This document shows, one piece after another, positions 43,875 to 52,909 of a DNA stretch of 64,000 nt (position 1 is the first letter of the stretch; each line of letters opens with the position of its first letter). A program made the position numbers and the translations under genes. Source of the stretch: Streptomyces tibetensis (GTDB lineage Bacteria > Actinomycetota > Actinomycetes > Streptomycetales > Streptomycetaceae); assembly GCF_007655005.1 (NCBI RefSeq), contig NZ_SZVW01000017.1, positions 124,001 through 188,000 of the forward strand, in the 5' to 3' direction. The notes under the pieces are model-generated. The model saw only the letters and a list, made by a program, of their open reading frames with translations. It had not been told where the DNA came from and did not search any database.

Positions 43875-45062
43875 CTAGGCGGACAGAGCCTTCAAACGGG
43901 CTGCCGCCTCCTCCAGAACACCCATGCGCTTGCAGAACGCGAAGCGTACGAAGGGCGCGCCCTGCTCGCGGTGGTCGTAGAACACGGCGTTCGGGATGGC
44001 GACCACGCCCGCGCGCTTCGGCAGCGCGCGGCAGAAGGCGAAACCGTCGCTCTCACCTAGGGGCCGGATGTCGGTGGTGATGAAGTACGTGCCGGCCGGG
44101 CGGAAGACCTTGAAGCCCGCCCGCTCAAGGCCGCCCGCGAGCAGATCCCGCTTGGCCAGCATGTCCGCGCGGAAGTCCGCGAAGTATGAGTCGGGCAGGC
44201 GCAGGGCCTCGGCAACGGCGTACTGGAACGGCCCTGAGGCGACGTACGTCAGGTACTGCTTGGCCGAGCGGACGGCGGCGACGAGATCGGGGGCGCCGGT
44301 AACCCAGCCGACCTTCCAGCCGGTGAACGAGAACGTCTTGCCGCTGCTGGAGATGGTGACCGTGCGCTCCCGCATCCCGGGGAACGTCGCCAGCGGCACG
44401 TGCTCGGCCTCGTCGAAGACCAGGTGCTCGTACACCTCGTCCGTCACCACCAGCAGGTCCCGCTCCACCGCCAGCTCGGCGATCGCGGCCAGCTCCTCGC
44501 GGGTGAGGACCGTGCCGGTCGGGTTGTGCGGGGTGTTGATCAGCAGCAGCCGGGTGCGGTCGGTGACGGCGTCGCGCAGCTCGTCGAGGTCGAGACGGAA
44601 ACGGCCCTCGTCCTCCTGCGCGCGCAGCGTGACCGGCACCCGGCGGCCGCCGGCCATCGCGATGCACGCGGCGTAGGAGTCGTAGTACGGCTCGAAGGCG
44701 ATCACCTCGTCGCCGGGCTCCACCAGGGCCAGCAGGGCGGCGGCGATGGCCTCCGTGGCACCGGCGGTGACCAGGACCTCCGTGTCGGGGTCGTAGGCGA
44801 GGCCGTAGCGGCGCTGCTGGTGGGCGGTGACCGCGGTGCGCAGCTCGGGGACGCCGGGGCCCGGCGGGTACTGGTTGCCGCGGCCGTCCCGCAGGGCCCG
44901 TACGGCGGCCTCCCGGATCTCCTCGGGGCCGTCGGTGTCGGGGAAGCCCTGCCCGAGATTGATGGCGCCGGTGCTGAGGGCGAGGGCGGACATCTCGGCG
45001 AAGATCGTCGTCCCGAACTCGGCGAGCCGGCGGTTCAGGAGGGGGCGCGCGCTGGAGGTCAT
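43875..45062 (-). CDS. Class I/II PLP aminotransferase (DapC/KAT-like)
   Basis: A 395-residue fold-type I aminotransferase. Features are INLGQGFPDTDGP, VTAGATEAIAAALLAL, the LLLINTPHNPTGTV loop, VTDEVYEHLVFD, the PLP-lysine segment SSSGKTFSFTGWKVGW, and C-terminal VRFAFCKR. It resembles actinobacterial N-succinyldiaminopimelate aminotransferase (DapC) and kynurenine/methionine aminotransferases (YbdL); substrate cannot be fixed here. ATG at 45062 has AGGA 8 nt upstream; an in-frame ATG three codons earlier lacks a site. Two diverged fragments of this gene lie at 37144 and 42308. Confidence 0.92.
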   Translation of the reverse strand: MTSSARPLLNRRLAEFGTTIFAEMSALALSTGAINLGQGFPDTDGPEEIREAAVRALRDGRGNQYPPGPGVPELRTAVTAHQQRRYGLAYDPDTEVLVTAGATEAIAAALLALVEPGDEVIAFEPYYDSYAACIAMAGGRRVPVTLRAQEDEGRFRLDLDELRDAVTDRTRLLLINTPHNPTGTVLTREELAAIAELAVERDLLVVTDEVYEHLVFDEAEHVPLATFPGMRERTVTISSSGKTFSFTGWKVGWVTGAPDLVAAVRSAKQYLTYVASGPFQYAVAEALRLPDSYFADFRADMLAKRDLLAGGLERAGFKVFRPAGTYFITTDIRPLGESDGFAFCRALPKRAGVVAIPNAVFYDHREQGAPFVRFAFCKRMGVLEEAAARLKALSA

Positions 45063-45199
45063 GCCGGTCATCCTGCGCCGAAGCTCTGGAGTTCCTCAAC
45101 TCTGTGTTGGGCCGGGAGTGGGGAGGGCATCACCGCTTCACGCAAGAGCGAGGCGCCCACGGGGGGCCGCTTCGGGGGACATGGAAGGAGGGTGACGCC

Positions 45200-45484
45200 A
45201 TGATCGTCGGCATCATCCTGGCGGTGGTCGGAGTCGTCCTGGTCGGGGCGCTGGTCTCCAAGGCCCGTGGGGGCGGTTCCCGGGGGAGGACGCGTCGCGG
45301 CGGGTGGGCGTCCACGTCCACCGGTTCGAGCAGCAGCAGCGCCGGCGGCGGCTGGTGGGCGGGCGGGGGAGACTCCGGCTCGTCCGGGGGCGGACACCAC
45401 GGGGGACACTCCTGCGGCGGCGGCTCGTCCTGCGGAGGCGGGTCGTCCTGCGGAGGTGGTGGCTGCGGCGGCGGAGGCAGCTGA
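45200..45484 (+). CDS. Membrane-anchored Gly/Ser/Cys-rich small protein
   Basis: A 94-residue protein: helix MIVGIILAVVGVVLVGALV, a basic stretch, then a Gly/Ser tail with tryptophans and ending in repeats of the type CGGGSS, CGGGSS, CGGGGCGGGGS (five cysteines in all). GGAGGG before the ATG. The Cys/Gly repeat could bind metal or cross-link. Streptomyces genomes contain similar short proteins, but no function is known to me. It is divergent from the aminotransferase gene. Confidence 0.7.
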   Translation: MIVGIILAVVGVVLVGALVSKARGGGSRGRTRRGGWASTSTGSSSSSAGGGWWAGGGDSGSSGGGHHGGHSCGGGSSCGGGSSCGGGGCGGGGS

Positions 45485-45565
45485 CTGACGTCGGCCGTCC
45501 TCACGACAGGGGAGCCGCAATCCACCGAACGCGGGGTCCGCACCTGGGGCGGGCCCCGCGTCGCC

Positions 45566-45790
45566 GTGTCGGAGGGTCAGCGGGCCAGAGGGTCAGCGGG
45601 CCAGAGGGTCAGCGGGGCGGAGGGCCGGTGGGGCGGAGGGGCGGAGGGCCGGTGGGGCGGAGGGTCAGCGGGGCGGAGGGCCGGTGGGGCGGAGGGTCGG
45701 CGGGGCGGAGGGCCGGTGGGGCGGAGGGTCAGCGGGGCGGAGGGCCGGTGGGGCGGAGGGTCAGCGGGGCGGAGGGCTGGCCGGGCGTAG
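45566..45790. repeat. 16-bp minisatellite
   Basis: About 14 copies of a 16-bp unit in two alternating forms, GGGGCGGAGGGCCGGT and GGGGCGGAGGGTCAGC. Forward and reverse frames give only repetitive peptides. The rest of the 45485-46325 gap shows no gene; GGGTAAAAACG near 46140 is the only AT-rich, promoter-like piece before the DUF2617 gene. Confidence 0.85.
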
Positions 45791-46325
45791 GGCCGGAGGC
45801 CAGTGGGCCAGGACGCCAGGAGGTCGCGGGGCAGGGGGCAGGGGGGCGGAGAGTCCCGGGCGGACGACCCGTCGAATGTCTGTCGGGCGACTTCGGATGG
45901 CTTCCCGCAACGTCCCATGTCTGTAGGACAACCCCCGCCCGGCGTGGTGCGCCCCGGGCAACTGCTCCCCCCGAACGGCCATTTCGGGATCTCGGCGGAA
46001 TCCGGGCAGCCCCTGCGTCCCCGCTGCGGGCGTGGGCCACGGCGCACCGGCGCACGCCTCCCCGACACCGGCGCACGCCGTGGTTGAACAGTTGAGCTGG
46101 GGAGCCCTCTGAGGGATGGAAACCCTACGAACTTGGGTAAAAACGCTGTGGCGGTGCCACCGTTCATGATTCCCTCTTAGCCACCGACGCAGCCCCTCGG
46201 ACGATCTGCGGACACCTTCCTGAAACCGGCCGACCGGGCTGCCCCGGGCCGACATCCCCCGGTGCCGTGCCACCGGGGCGCAGCGGACCCCACTCCCTCT
46301 CCTTGTGTGCTTGCGGAGCCGATCC

Positions 46326-46853
46326 ATGCTCACGACCCTGAACACCTCCTACACCGACACGCGCGCGGCCGATCTCGCGTGGGCCCTGGGGCGCGAGCCG
46401 CTTCCCGCACTGGCCGTGCTCGACCTCGAACTGGCGGACACCAAACTGCAGTTGCGGCTCCTCGGCGCGTCCCACCAGGTCCTGCTGGAGGAGGAGCGGG
46501 GCATCTGCTCGGAGACGGTGGCGTGCATCGCGGGCAGCAGCACCCCGCTCCCGCTCGGCGTCGCCAAACGGGTGGACGACTGGGAGTACGAGTTCGCGGC
46601 CCGCGTCGAGGTCCTCTCGCCCGGCTCCTTCGCGGGCCGCGCCCAGGAGTTGCTGGCCCTCGTCTCCGACCACCCGCACGGCCTCGTCGGCGTCTTCCCC
46701 GGCAGCCCCTACGCCTTCACGGCCCTGCTCGCCCAGCACCACGAGGGCCAGGTGCACTGGCGGACCTGGCACGCCTACCCGCAGGACGGGCAGTTGGTGG
46801 CGACCCGCACGAGAGTGGGCGTGCGCGTGCCCGCGGCGGCGCTCGTCAACTGA
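46326..46853 (+). CDS. DUF2617 protein
   Basis: A 175-residue cytoplasmic protein of the DUF2617 family: LNTSYTDTRAADLAWALG at the start, LQLRLLGASHQVLLE, YEFAARVEVLSPGSFAGRAQELLAL and VGVFPGSPYAFTALLA. ATG at 46326 chosen; upstream in-frame codons look non-coding. It precedes the spermidine-synthase gene in the same direction, as is common for DUF2617 in actinobacteria. No biochemical role is established. Confidence 0.85.
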   Translation: MLTTLNTSYTDTRAADLAWALGREPLPALAVLDLELADTKLQLRLLGASHQVLLEEERGICSETVACIAGSSTPLPLGVAKRVDDWEYEFAARVEVLSPGSFAGRAQELLALVSDHPHGLVGVFPGSPYAFTALLAQHHEGQVHWRTWHAYPQDGQLVATRTRVGVRVPAAALVN

Positions 46854-46869
46854 CCCTCGCGCGACGGCG

Positions 46870-46993
46870 ACGTCGGCACCCCGGCCGCCCACCGCCGACG
46901 GTGGCTTCGGCACCCGGGCCGCCCGCCGCCGACGGTGGCTTCGGCACCCGGGCCGCCCGCCGCCGACCGTGACTTCGGCACCCCGGCCGCCCG
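46870..46993. repeat. 34-bp tandem repeat
   Basis: About 3.5 copies of a 34-bp unit of the form GGCCGCCCGCCGCCGACGGTGGCTTCGGCACCC, beginning about 20 bp after the DUF2617 stop. Confidence 0.85.
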
Positions 46994-47101
46994 CCGCCGC
47001 CCGGCCCGTGGAACCGCGTGCGGCGAACCGAACCTCGTGCCGATGTCCGGCCCCTGTAAACCAGCACCACACGTGTGGGTGACGAACCGCAGTCGAGGCG
47101 T

Positions 47102-47112
47102 GACGTAACGTC
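47102..47112 (+). promoter_or_regulatory. GACGT-A-ACGTC palindrome at spermidine-synthase start
   Basis: A perfect 11-bp dyad ending 5 nt before the GTG. No ribosome site is visible, so the transcript may be leaderless and this element may overlap its promoter. Confidence 0.4.
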
Positions 47113-47117
47113 GCAGC

Positions 47118-48773
47118 GTGATCGAGCCGCACGCGCCCGCCCCGCCCGGTTGCCCGCCGCCCTGGAGCGCCCCGGGCGGCCCGGCCGGCCCGGCGCGACT
47201 GCCCGTGCGGCCCGGCACCGGACGGTTCCTGGTCCTCGCGGGCGTGTTCGTCTGCGCGGCCTGCGGACTCGTGTACGAACTGGAACTCGTCGCGCTCGCC
47301 TCGTACTTGATGGGTGACTCCGTCACCCAGGCGTCCGTCGTGCTCTCCGTCATGGTCTTCGCCATGGGCATCGGCTCCCTCGCCGCGAAACGGCTGCGCC
47401 CGCACGCCGCGGCCGGCTTCGGTGCCGTCGAGGCCGCCCTCGCGCTCGTCGGCGGGTGCAGCGCGATGGCCCTGTACGCGGTGTTCGCCTGGACCGGCGA
47501 CTGGGGCGGGATGTGGGCCAACGGACCGCGCTGCCTGCTGGTCGCCTTCTCCCTGGCCACCGGGCTGCTCATCGGCGCCGAAGTCCCGCTGCTGATGGAG
47601 CTGATCCAGCGCATCCGCCGCCAGGACGCGGGCGGCGCGGTCGCCGACCTGTCCGCCGCCGACTACGTCGGCGCCCTCGTCGGCGGCCTCGCCTTTCCCT
47701 TCCTTCTGTTGCCGTTCCTCGGGCAGTTGACCGGCGCGCTGCTCACCGGCGCGGTCAACGCGGTCGTCGGCGGTGCCCTGGTGCTCGGCCTGTTCCGACG
47801 GGACCTGACCCGGCGCGCCCGCTGGCTGCTGCTGGTCGGCAACGCCCTCGTCCTCGCGGTCCTCGCCTCGGCCGCCGTCCTCGTCGACGACTTCGAACGG
47901 GCCGCGCGGCAGGCCGTCTACGGCGACGACGTCCGCGTGGCGCTCCGGACCGAGGTGCAGGAGGTCGTCCTCACCGGCGGCACGCACGGACGGCCCCTCG
48001 ACCTGTTCCTCGACGGCCGGCTGCGGGTCGGCGGACGCGACGAACTGCGCTATCACGAGGCCCTCGTCCACCCCGCGATGAGCGGGCCGCACGCGCGCGT
48101 GCTCATCCTCGGCGGCGGGGACGGCCTGGCCACCCGCGAGGTGCTGCACCATCCCGGAGTGGACCGGGTCGACGTCGTCGAACTCGACGCCGAGGTGATC
48201 CGCCTGGCCCGCACCGACCCCGCCCTGTCCGCGCTCAACCGGCACGCGTTCGGCGACCCGCGGGTGCACGTGTCGACCGAGGACGCCTTCGGCTGGCTGC
48301 GCGGAGCGAATCCGGCGACGTACGACGTGGTCGTCTCGGACCTGCCGGACCCGGGGATCACGGCGAGCACGAAGCTGTACTCGCAGGAGTTCTACGGCCT
48401 CGCGCGGCGCGTGCTGGCCCCCGGCGGACGGCTCGTGGTGCACGCCGGGCCGGTCGCGGCCGGCCCCCGGGCGTACTGGACGGTCGAGGCGACCCTGCGC
48501 GCGGCCGGTTTCCGCACCGCCCCGTACGGCACGGGCGGCCGCCACACCGGTTTCGCCGCCGGGCCCGACCGCACCCCCGCCGATCGCTCCCGGGCGCCCC
48601 GCGACTGGGGTTTCGTCCTGGCCGCCCGCACGGAACCGCGGCTGCGGCTCGACCCGGACGGCCCGCGGCCCCGTGTCCTCACGGAGGCGTCCCTGGCCGC
48701 GGGGGAACGGGCGGCGCGCAGGACGCGGATCGCGGGGCTGCCGGCGTCGACGCTGGTGCACCCGCGCTACTGA
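47118..48773 (+). CDS. Membrane-fused polyamine aminopropyltransferase
   Basis: A 551-residue protein with an N-terminal membrane domain of about seven helices (residues 33-265, e.g. FLVLAGVFVCAACGLVYELELVALASYLMG) and a cytoplasmic spermidine-synthase domain. The latter shows LDGRLRVGGRDELRYHEALVHPAM, the SAM-type motif VLILGGGDGLATREVL, VVELDAEVI, the catalytic region VVSDLPDPGI and KLYSQEFY. The DELRYHE segment corresponds to the usual DExxYHE motif. GTG start without Shine-Dalgarno. It should transfer aminopropyl groups from decarboxylated SAM to a polyamine acceptor; the membrane half may serve transport. Confidence 0.9.
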   Translation: MIEPHAPAPPGCPPPWSAPGGPAGPARLPVRPGTGRFLVLAGVFVCAACGLVYELELVALASYLMGDSVTQASVVLSVMVFAMGIGSLAAKRLRPHAAAGFGAVEAALALVGGCSAMALYAVFAWTGDWGGMWANGPRCLLVAFSLATGLLIGAEVPLLMELIQRIRRQDAGGAVADLSAADYVGALVGGLAFPFLLLPFLGQLTGALLTGAVNAVVGGALVLGLFRRDLTRRARWLLLVGNALVLAVLASAAVLVDDFERAARQAVYGDDVRVALRTEVQEVVLTGGTHGRPLDLFLDGRLRVGGRDELRYHEALVHPAMSGPHARVLILGGGDGLATREVLHHPGVDRVDVVELDAEVIRLARTDPALSALNRHAFGDPRVHVSTEDAFGWLRGANPATYDVVVSDLPDPGITASTKLYSQEFYGLARRVLAPGGRLVVHAGPVAAGPRAYWTVEATLRAAGFRTAPYGTGGRHTGFAAGPDRTPADRSRAPRDWGFVLAARTEPRLRLDPDGPRPRVLTEASLAAGERAARRTRIAGLPASTLVHPRY

Positions 48774-49020
48774 GGGGCGCCCGCTACTGAGAGGCGAGCC
48801 CGCTCCTGAGGGGCGCGCCTGCTCCTGAGGGGCGCGCCTGCTACTGAGAGGCGGGGGCGCTACTGCGGGGCGGGGCGCTACTGAGAGGCGGGGGCGCTAC
48901 TGCGGGGCGGGGCCCTCCTCGCGGGGCCGAATTCGCAGCGCCCTCCCGGCTGGGCCCTCCCTGCTGAGGCGTCCTCGCTGAGCCCTCCACGCTGAGGCGT
49001 CCTCGCTGGGCCGTCCTCGC
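48768..49020. repeat. Minisatellite extending from the stop codon
   Basis: Units of about 19-20 bp, of the type GCTACTGAGAGGCGGGGGC, start with the last codons and stop (CGCTACTGA) of the spermidine-synthase gene and run to about 48920. A second irregular array built on CTGAGGCGTCCTCG continues to about 49020. No gene is seen in this gap. Confidence 0.8.
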
Positions 49021-49141
49021 GGGGCCCTCTTCGCGGAACCCGTCCGGCGCCCCGGGAGGATACGCCTGGTGGGTGTGGATCGGGGGGCGAATCCCTCAGC
49101 CGGAGGTGCGTTCCGCGCTGTGCTGGGTAGAGTCCGTCGAC

Positions 49142-50023
49142 ATGGAGCACGAGGTGTTCGTTCCGGTTCCGGCCGAGCGGCTGAGGGAGGTGCTGGACGA
49201 CCCCGCGCGGGTCGCCCGGGCCGTTCCCGGGCTCCAGCAGGACGCCGGCGCCGAGCCCGTCGCCGGGCGGCTGAAGATCCGCGTCGGCAGCCACTCCGTC
49301 ACCTACCGGGGTGCCCTGCGGGTGTCCCGGCGCGAGGGCGCCTACTCCGTCGAAGGCGAGGCGGAGGAGTCGCGCGGCAGCGGCTCGGTCAAGCTCGCCC
49401 TGCGGATCGCCCTGCGCGAGGCGGAGCACGGCTGCACCGTCGTGTACGACGGCACGGCCACCGCGGACGGGCGGATCAGGGACCTCCCGACGGACGCCGT
49501 GGAGGGGGCGGTCACCCGGCTGCTGAACCGTTTCGCGGAGCACTTGGCCGCAGCGGCTCCGGAGACCACCACACCCCCAGCCACGCAGGACTTCGAACCG
49601 CGCGCGACGACGGACCTCGAGACGACGCCGGGCGCGGACGACGAGGCACCACCGCCCCCGCCCGGGGCCGACGGGAACGCTAAGGCACCCTCCGACCCCG
49701 GTCTCACCGAGGAACCCCCGGCCCCCGAGCGTCCCTCCGGCCTCGGCGCCGACGCCCCGCCCTCCTCTCCGGGACCCGTGGACCACGAGGACGACGACAT
49801 CGACGAGGACGACGACATCGCCGAGGCGGCGCACGCGCGACGGACCATGATCGGACGCAGTGCCGAGGAGGTCGACCACGCCCCGCCGCGCGGCCGGTAC
49901 GCCCCCGTGCCCGCGCCCCAGACCGTGACGACCCCGGCCCCGCTGCGCTGGGCGGCCCCCGCGGCGGCCCTGGCCCTGGCGTCGGCCATCGTGGCGGTCC
50001 GGGCCCTGCGCAGACGCCGCTGA
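49142..50023 (+). CDS. SRPBCC (CoxG-like) protein with C-terminal membrane anchor
   Basis: A 293-residue protein. A START-like SRPBCC domain covers about 1-145 (HEVFVPVPAERLREVLDDPARVARAVPGLQ, GRLKIRVGSHSVTYRG, and TRLLNRFAEHL). A long acidic Pro-rich disordered region follows (EDDDIDEDDDIAEAA), and one membrane helix near the end (APAAALALASAIVAVRAL) precedes RRRR. It resembles carbon-monoxide-dehydrogenase subunit G-type lipid-binding proteins. The tail-anchored layout suggests a cytoplasmic domain held to the membrane. No partner is seen. Confidence 0.82.
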   Translation: MEHEVFVPVPAERLREVLDDPARVARAVPGLQQDAGAEPVAGRLKIRVGSHSVTYRGALRVSRREGAYSVEGEAEESRGSGSVKLALRIALREAEHGCTVVYDGTATADGRIRDLPTDAVEGAVTRLLNRFAEHLAAAAPETTTPPATQDFEPRATTDLETTPGADDEAPPPPPGADGNAKAPSDPGLTEEPPAPERPSGLGADAPPSSPGPVDHEDDDIDEDDDIAEAAHARRTMIGRSAEEVDHAPPRGRYAPVPAPQTVTTPAPLRWAAPAAALALASAIVAVRALRRRR

Positions 50024-50160
50024 ACCACGTGGCGGTCCCGGCCGTGTGCAGACGCCGACAACGACGTGGCGGCCGTACCGGACCGTCCTGCCCCGGCACA
50101 CGGGGCCGAAGCGGCGCGCGACCGGTGAGGCCCTCTTGATCACCGCAGTAGGGTCGTCCC

Positions 50161-50949
50161 GTGAGTGACGAAGACATCACGCTGACCGCGGGTGACGCGG
50201 AGGTGACCGTGCAGCCGGGCAACGGCGGCCGGGTCGGAGGACTGCGGATCGGTGGCGTCGAACTGCTGCGCCAGGGCGAGCGCTTCGGCTGCTTCCCGAT
50301 GGTGCCCTGGTGCGGCCGGACCCGCGACGGACGGTTCCTGGACGGTGCCGAGGTGCGGCAGCTGCCGCTGAACGCCCCGCCCCACGCCATCCACGGCACC
50401 GTCCGCGACAGGGTCTGGCGCACCGCCCGGACCAGCGCGGACGAGGCCGTCCTCACCTGCGAGCTGGTCGACCCCTGGCCCTACCCGGGCCGCGTCACCC
50501 AGATCATCGCCCTCGCCGAGGACGCGCTGACGCTCACCATGTCCGTCGAGACGTACGACTCGTCCTTCCCGGCGCAGATCGGCTGGCACCCGTGGTTCAA
50601 CCGGAACCTCGGCGGCGAGGACGTCACCCTCGGCTTCGACCCCGCCTGGCAGGAGGAGCGCGGCGACGACCACCTGCCCACCGGCAACCGCATCGATCCG
50701 AAGCCCGGACCCTGGGACGACTGCTTCGGCATGCCCGGCGGCGTCGAGGCCACCCTGACCTGGCCCGGTCAACTGGAGCTCAAGGTGACCAGCGGCGAGG
50801 AGTGGGTCGTCGTCTACGACGAGCAGCAGGAGGCCGTGTGCGTGGAGCCGCAGACCGGCCCGCCCAACGGCCTCAACACCCTGCCGCACCTGGTCACGCC
50901 CCTGGAGCCGCTGGAGGCCTCGACGACCTGGAGCTGGCGCCGCCTCTAA
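50161..50949 (+). CDS. Aldose 1-epimerase-like protein
   Basis: A 262-residue beta-sandwich galactose-mutarotase-fold protein: CFPMVPWCGRTRDGRF, PHAIHGTVRDRVW (catalytic His), QIGWHPWFNR (second His) and CVEPQTGPPNGLN (catalytic Glu region). It interconverts alpha and beta anomers of an aldose. GTG start at 50161, immediately after the promoter region. The pyrE gene follows after 10 bp, so the two are likely co-transcribed. Confidence 0.9.
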   Translation: MSDEDITLTAGDAEVTVQPGNGGRVGGLRIGGVELLRQGERFGCFPMVPWCGRTRDGRFLDGAEVRQLPLNAPPHAIHGTVRDRVWRTARTSADEAVLTCELVDPWPYPGRVTQIIALAEDALTLTMSVETYDSSFPAQIGWHPWFNRNLGGEDVTLGFDPAWQEERGDDHLPTGNRIDPKPGPWDDCFGMPGGVEATLTWPGQLELKVTSGEEWVVVYDEQQEAVCVEPQTGPPNGLNTLPHLVTPLEPLEASTTWSWRRL

Positions 50950-50959
50950 GCTGGGCGGC

Positions 50960-51508
50960 ATGACGGACACACGCGGCGCGCTGCTGCAGCAGATCAAGGA
51001 CAAGGCCGTGGTGCACGGCAAGGTGACCCTGTCGTCGGGTCTCGAGGCCGACTACTACGTCGACCTCCGGCGCGTCACCCTCGACGGTGAGGCCGCCCCG
51101 CTGGTCGGGCAGGTGCTGCTGGACCTGACCGCCGACCTGGAGTTCGACGCGGTCGGCGGGCTCACCATGGGCGCCGACCCGGTGGCCGCCGCCATGCTGC
51201 ACGCGGCCGCCGCGCGCGGGAAGCGCCTGGACGCCTTCGTCGTGCGCAAGGCCGCCAAGGCGCACGGCCTGCAGCGGCGCGTCGAGGGCCCGGACATCGC
51301 GGGCCGCCGCGTGCTGGTCGTCGAGGACACCTCCACCACCGGCGGCTCCCCGCTGACCGCAGTCGAGGCCGTGCGCGAGGCCGGGGCCGAGGTCGTCGCC
51401 GTCGCGACCATCGTCGACCGGGCGACCGGCGCCGCGGAGAAGATCCAGGAGGGGGCCGGGGTGCCGTACCTCTTCGCCTTCTCCAAGGACGAGCTGGGCC
51501 TCGACTGA
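50960..51508 (+). CDS. pyrE: Orotate phosphoribosyltransferase
   Basis: A 182-residue enzyme of pyrimidine synthesis that joins orotate to PRPP to give orotidine-5'-phosphate. It shows ADYYVDLRRVTLDG, VGGLTMGADPVAAAMLHAA, VVRKAAKAHGLQRRVEGP and the PRPP-binding loop RRVLVVEDTSTTGGSPLTAV. Length is normal for the actinobacterial type. Ten bp after the epimerase gene. Confidence 0.95.
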   Translation: MTDTRGALLQQIKDKAVVHGKVTLSSGLEADYYVDLRRVTLDGEAAPLVGQVLLDLTADLEFDAVGGLTMGADPVAAAMLHAAAARGKRLDAFVVRKAAKAHGLQRRVEGPDIAGRRVLVVEDTSTTGGSPLTAVEAVREAGAEVVAVATIVDRATGAAEKIQEGAGVPYLFAFSKDELGLD

Positions 51509-51656
51509 CCGGGGACTGACCAGGGCGTGGACGGTGGCCTGGACCTTCCGGCCAAGTCTGGAAAGATGGGGCCGACGATGACGTCGCACCCCAAGGTCTA
51601 GGTCAGGGCCGTTAGACACAGCAGTACGTCAACCCGCAGATACAAGGAGCGGACGC

Positions 51657-52679
<1,023 letters not shown>

Positions 52680-52682
52680 GCC

Positions 52683-52857
52683 CGGTTCGCGCCGGTTAGC
52701 GCCGGTTCGCGCCGGCTTGCATCCGGTTCGCGTCGGCTCGCACCGGCTCGCACCGGCTTGCATCCGGTTCGCGTCGGTCCGCACCGGCTTGCATCCGGTT
52801 CGCGTCGGCTCGCATCCGGCTCGCATCCGGTTCGCACCGGCTCGATCCGGTTCGCTC
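52683..52857. repeat. CCGGTTCGCG-based minisatellite after fba
   Basis: An irregular array of about 17 units of 10-11 bp (CCGGTTCGCG, CCGGCTCGCA, CCGGCTTGCAT), beginning 4 bp after the fba stop and ending just before the terminator. Confidence 0.85.
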
Positions 52858-52863
52858 GTGTGG

Positions 52864-52891
52864 AGCCCGGCACCTCCTGAGGTGCCGGGCT
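52864..52891 (+). terminator. Terminator of fba
   Basis: 13-bp stem AGCCCGGCACCTC / GAGGTGCCGGGCT with a minimal loop, then CTTCC. It lies 184 bp after the fba stop, beyond the repeat array. Confidence 0.88.
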
Positions 52892-52909
52892 CTTCCGTAT
52901 GCTCCCTGC

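Noticed and set aside
45566..45790. Possible CRISPR-like array
   Set aside because: Units are contiguous with no unique spacers, and no cas genes are present; it is a simple minisatellite.
46164..48761. 865-codon leftward frame opposite DUF2617 and spermidine synthase
   Set aside because: Antisense artefact over two well-recognised genes and a 34-bp repeat.
48768..49020. Possible CRISPR or REP-type mobile repeats
   Set aside because: Units are short, direct and without spacers or dyad symmetry; they grow from the stop codon of the upstream gene.
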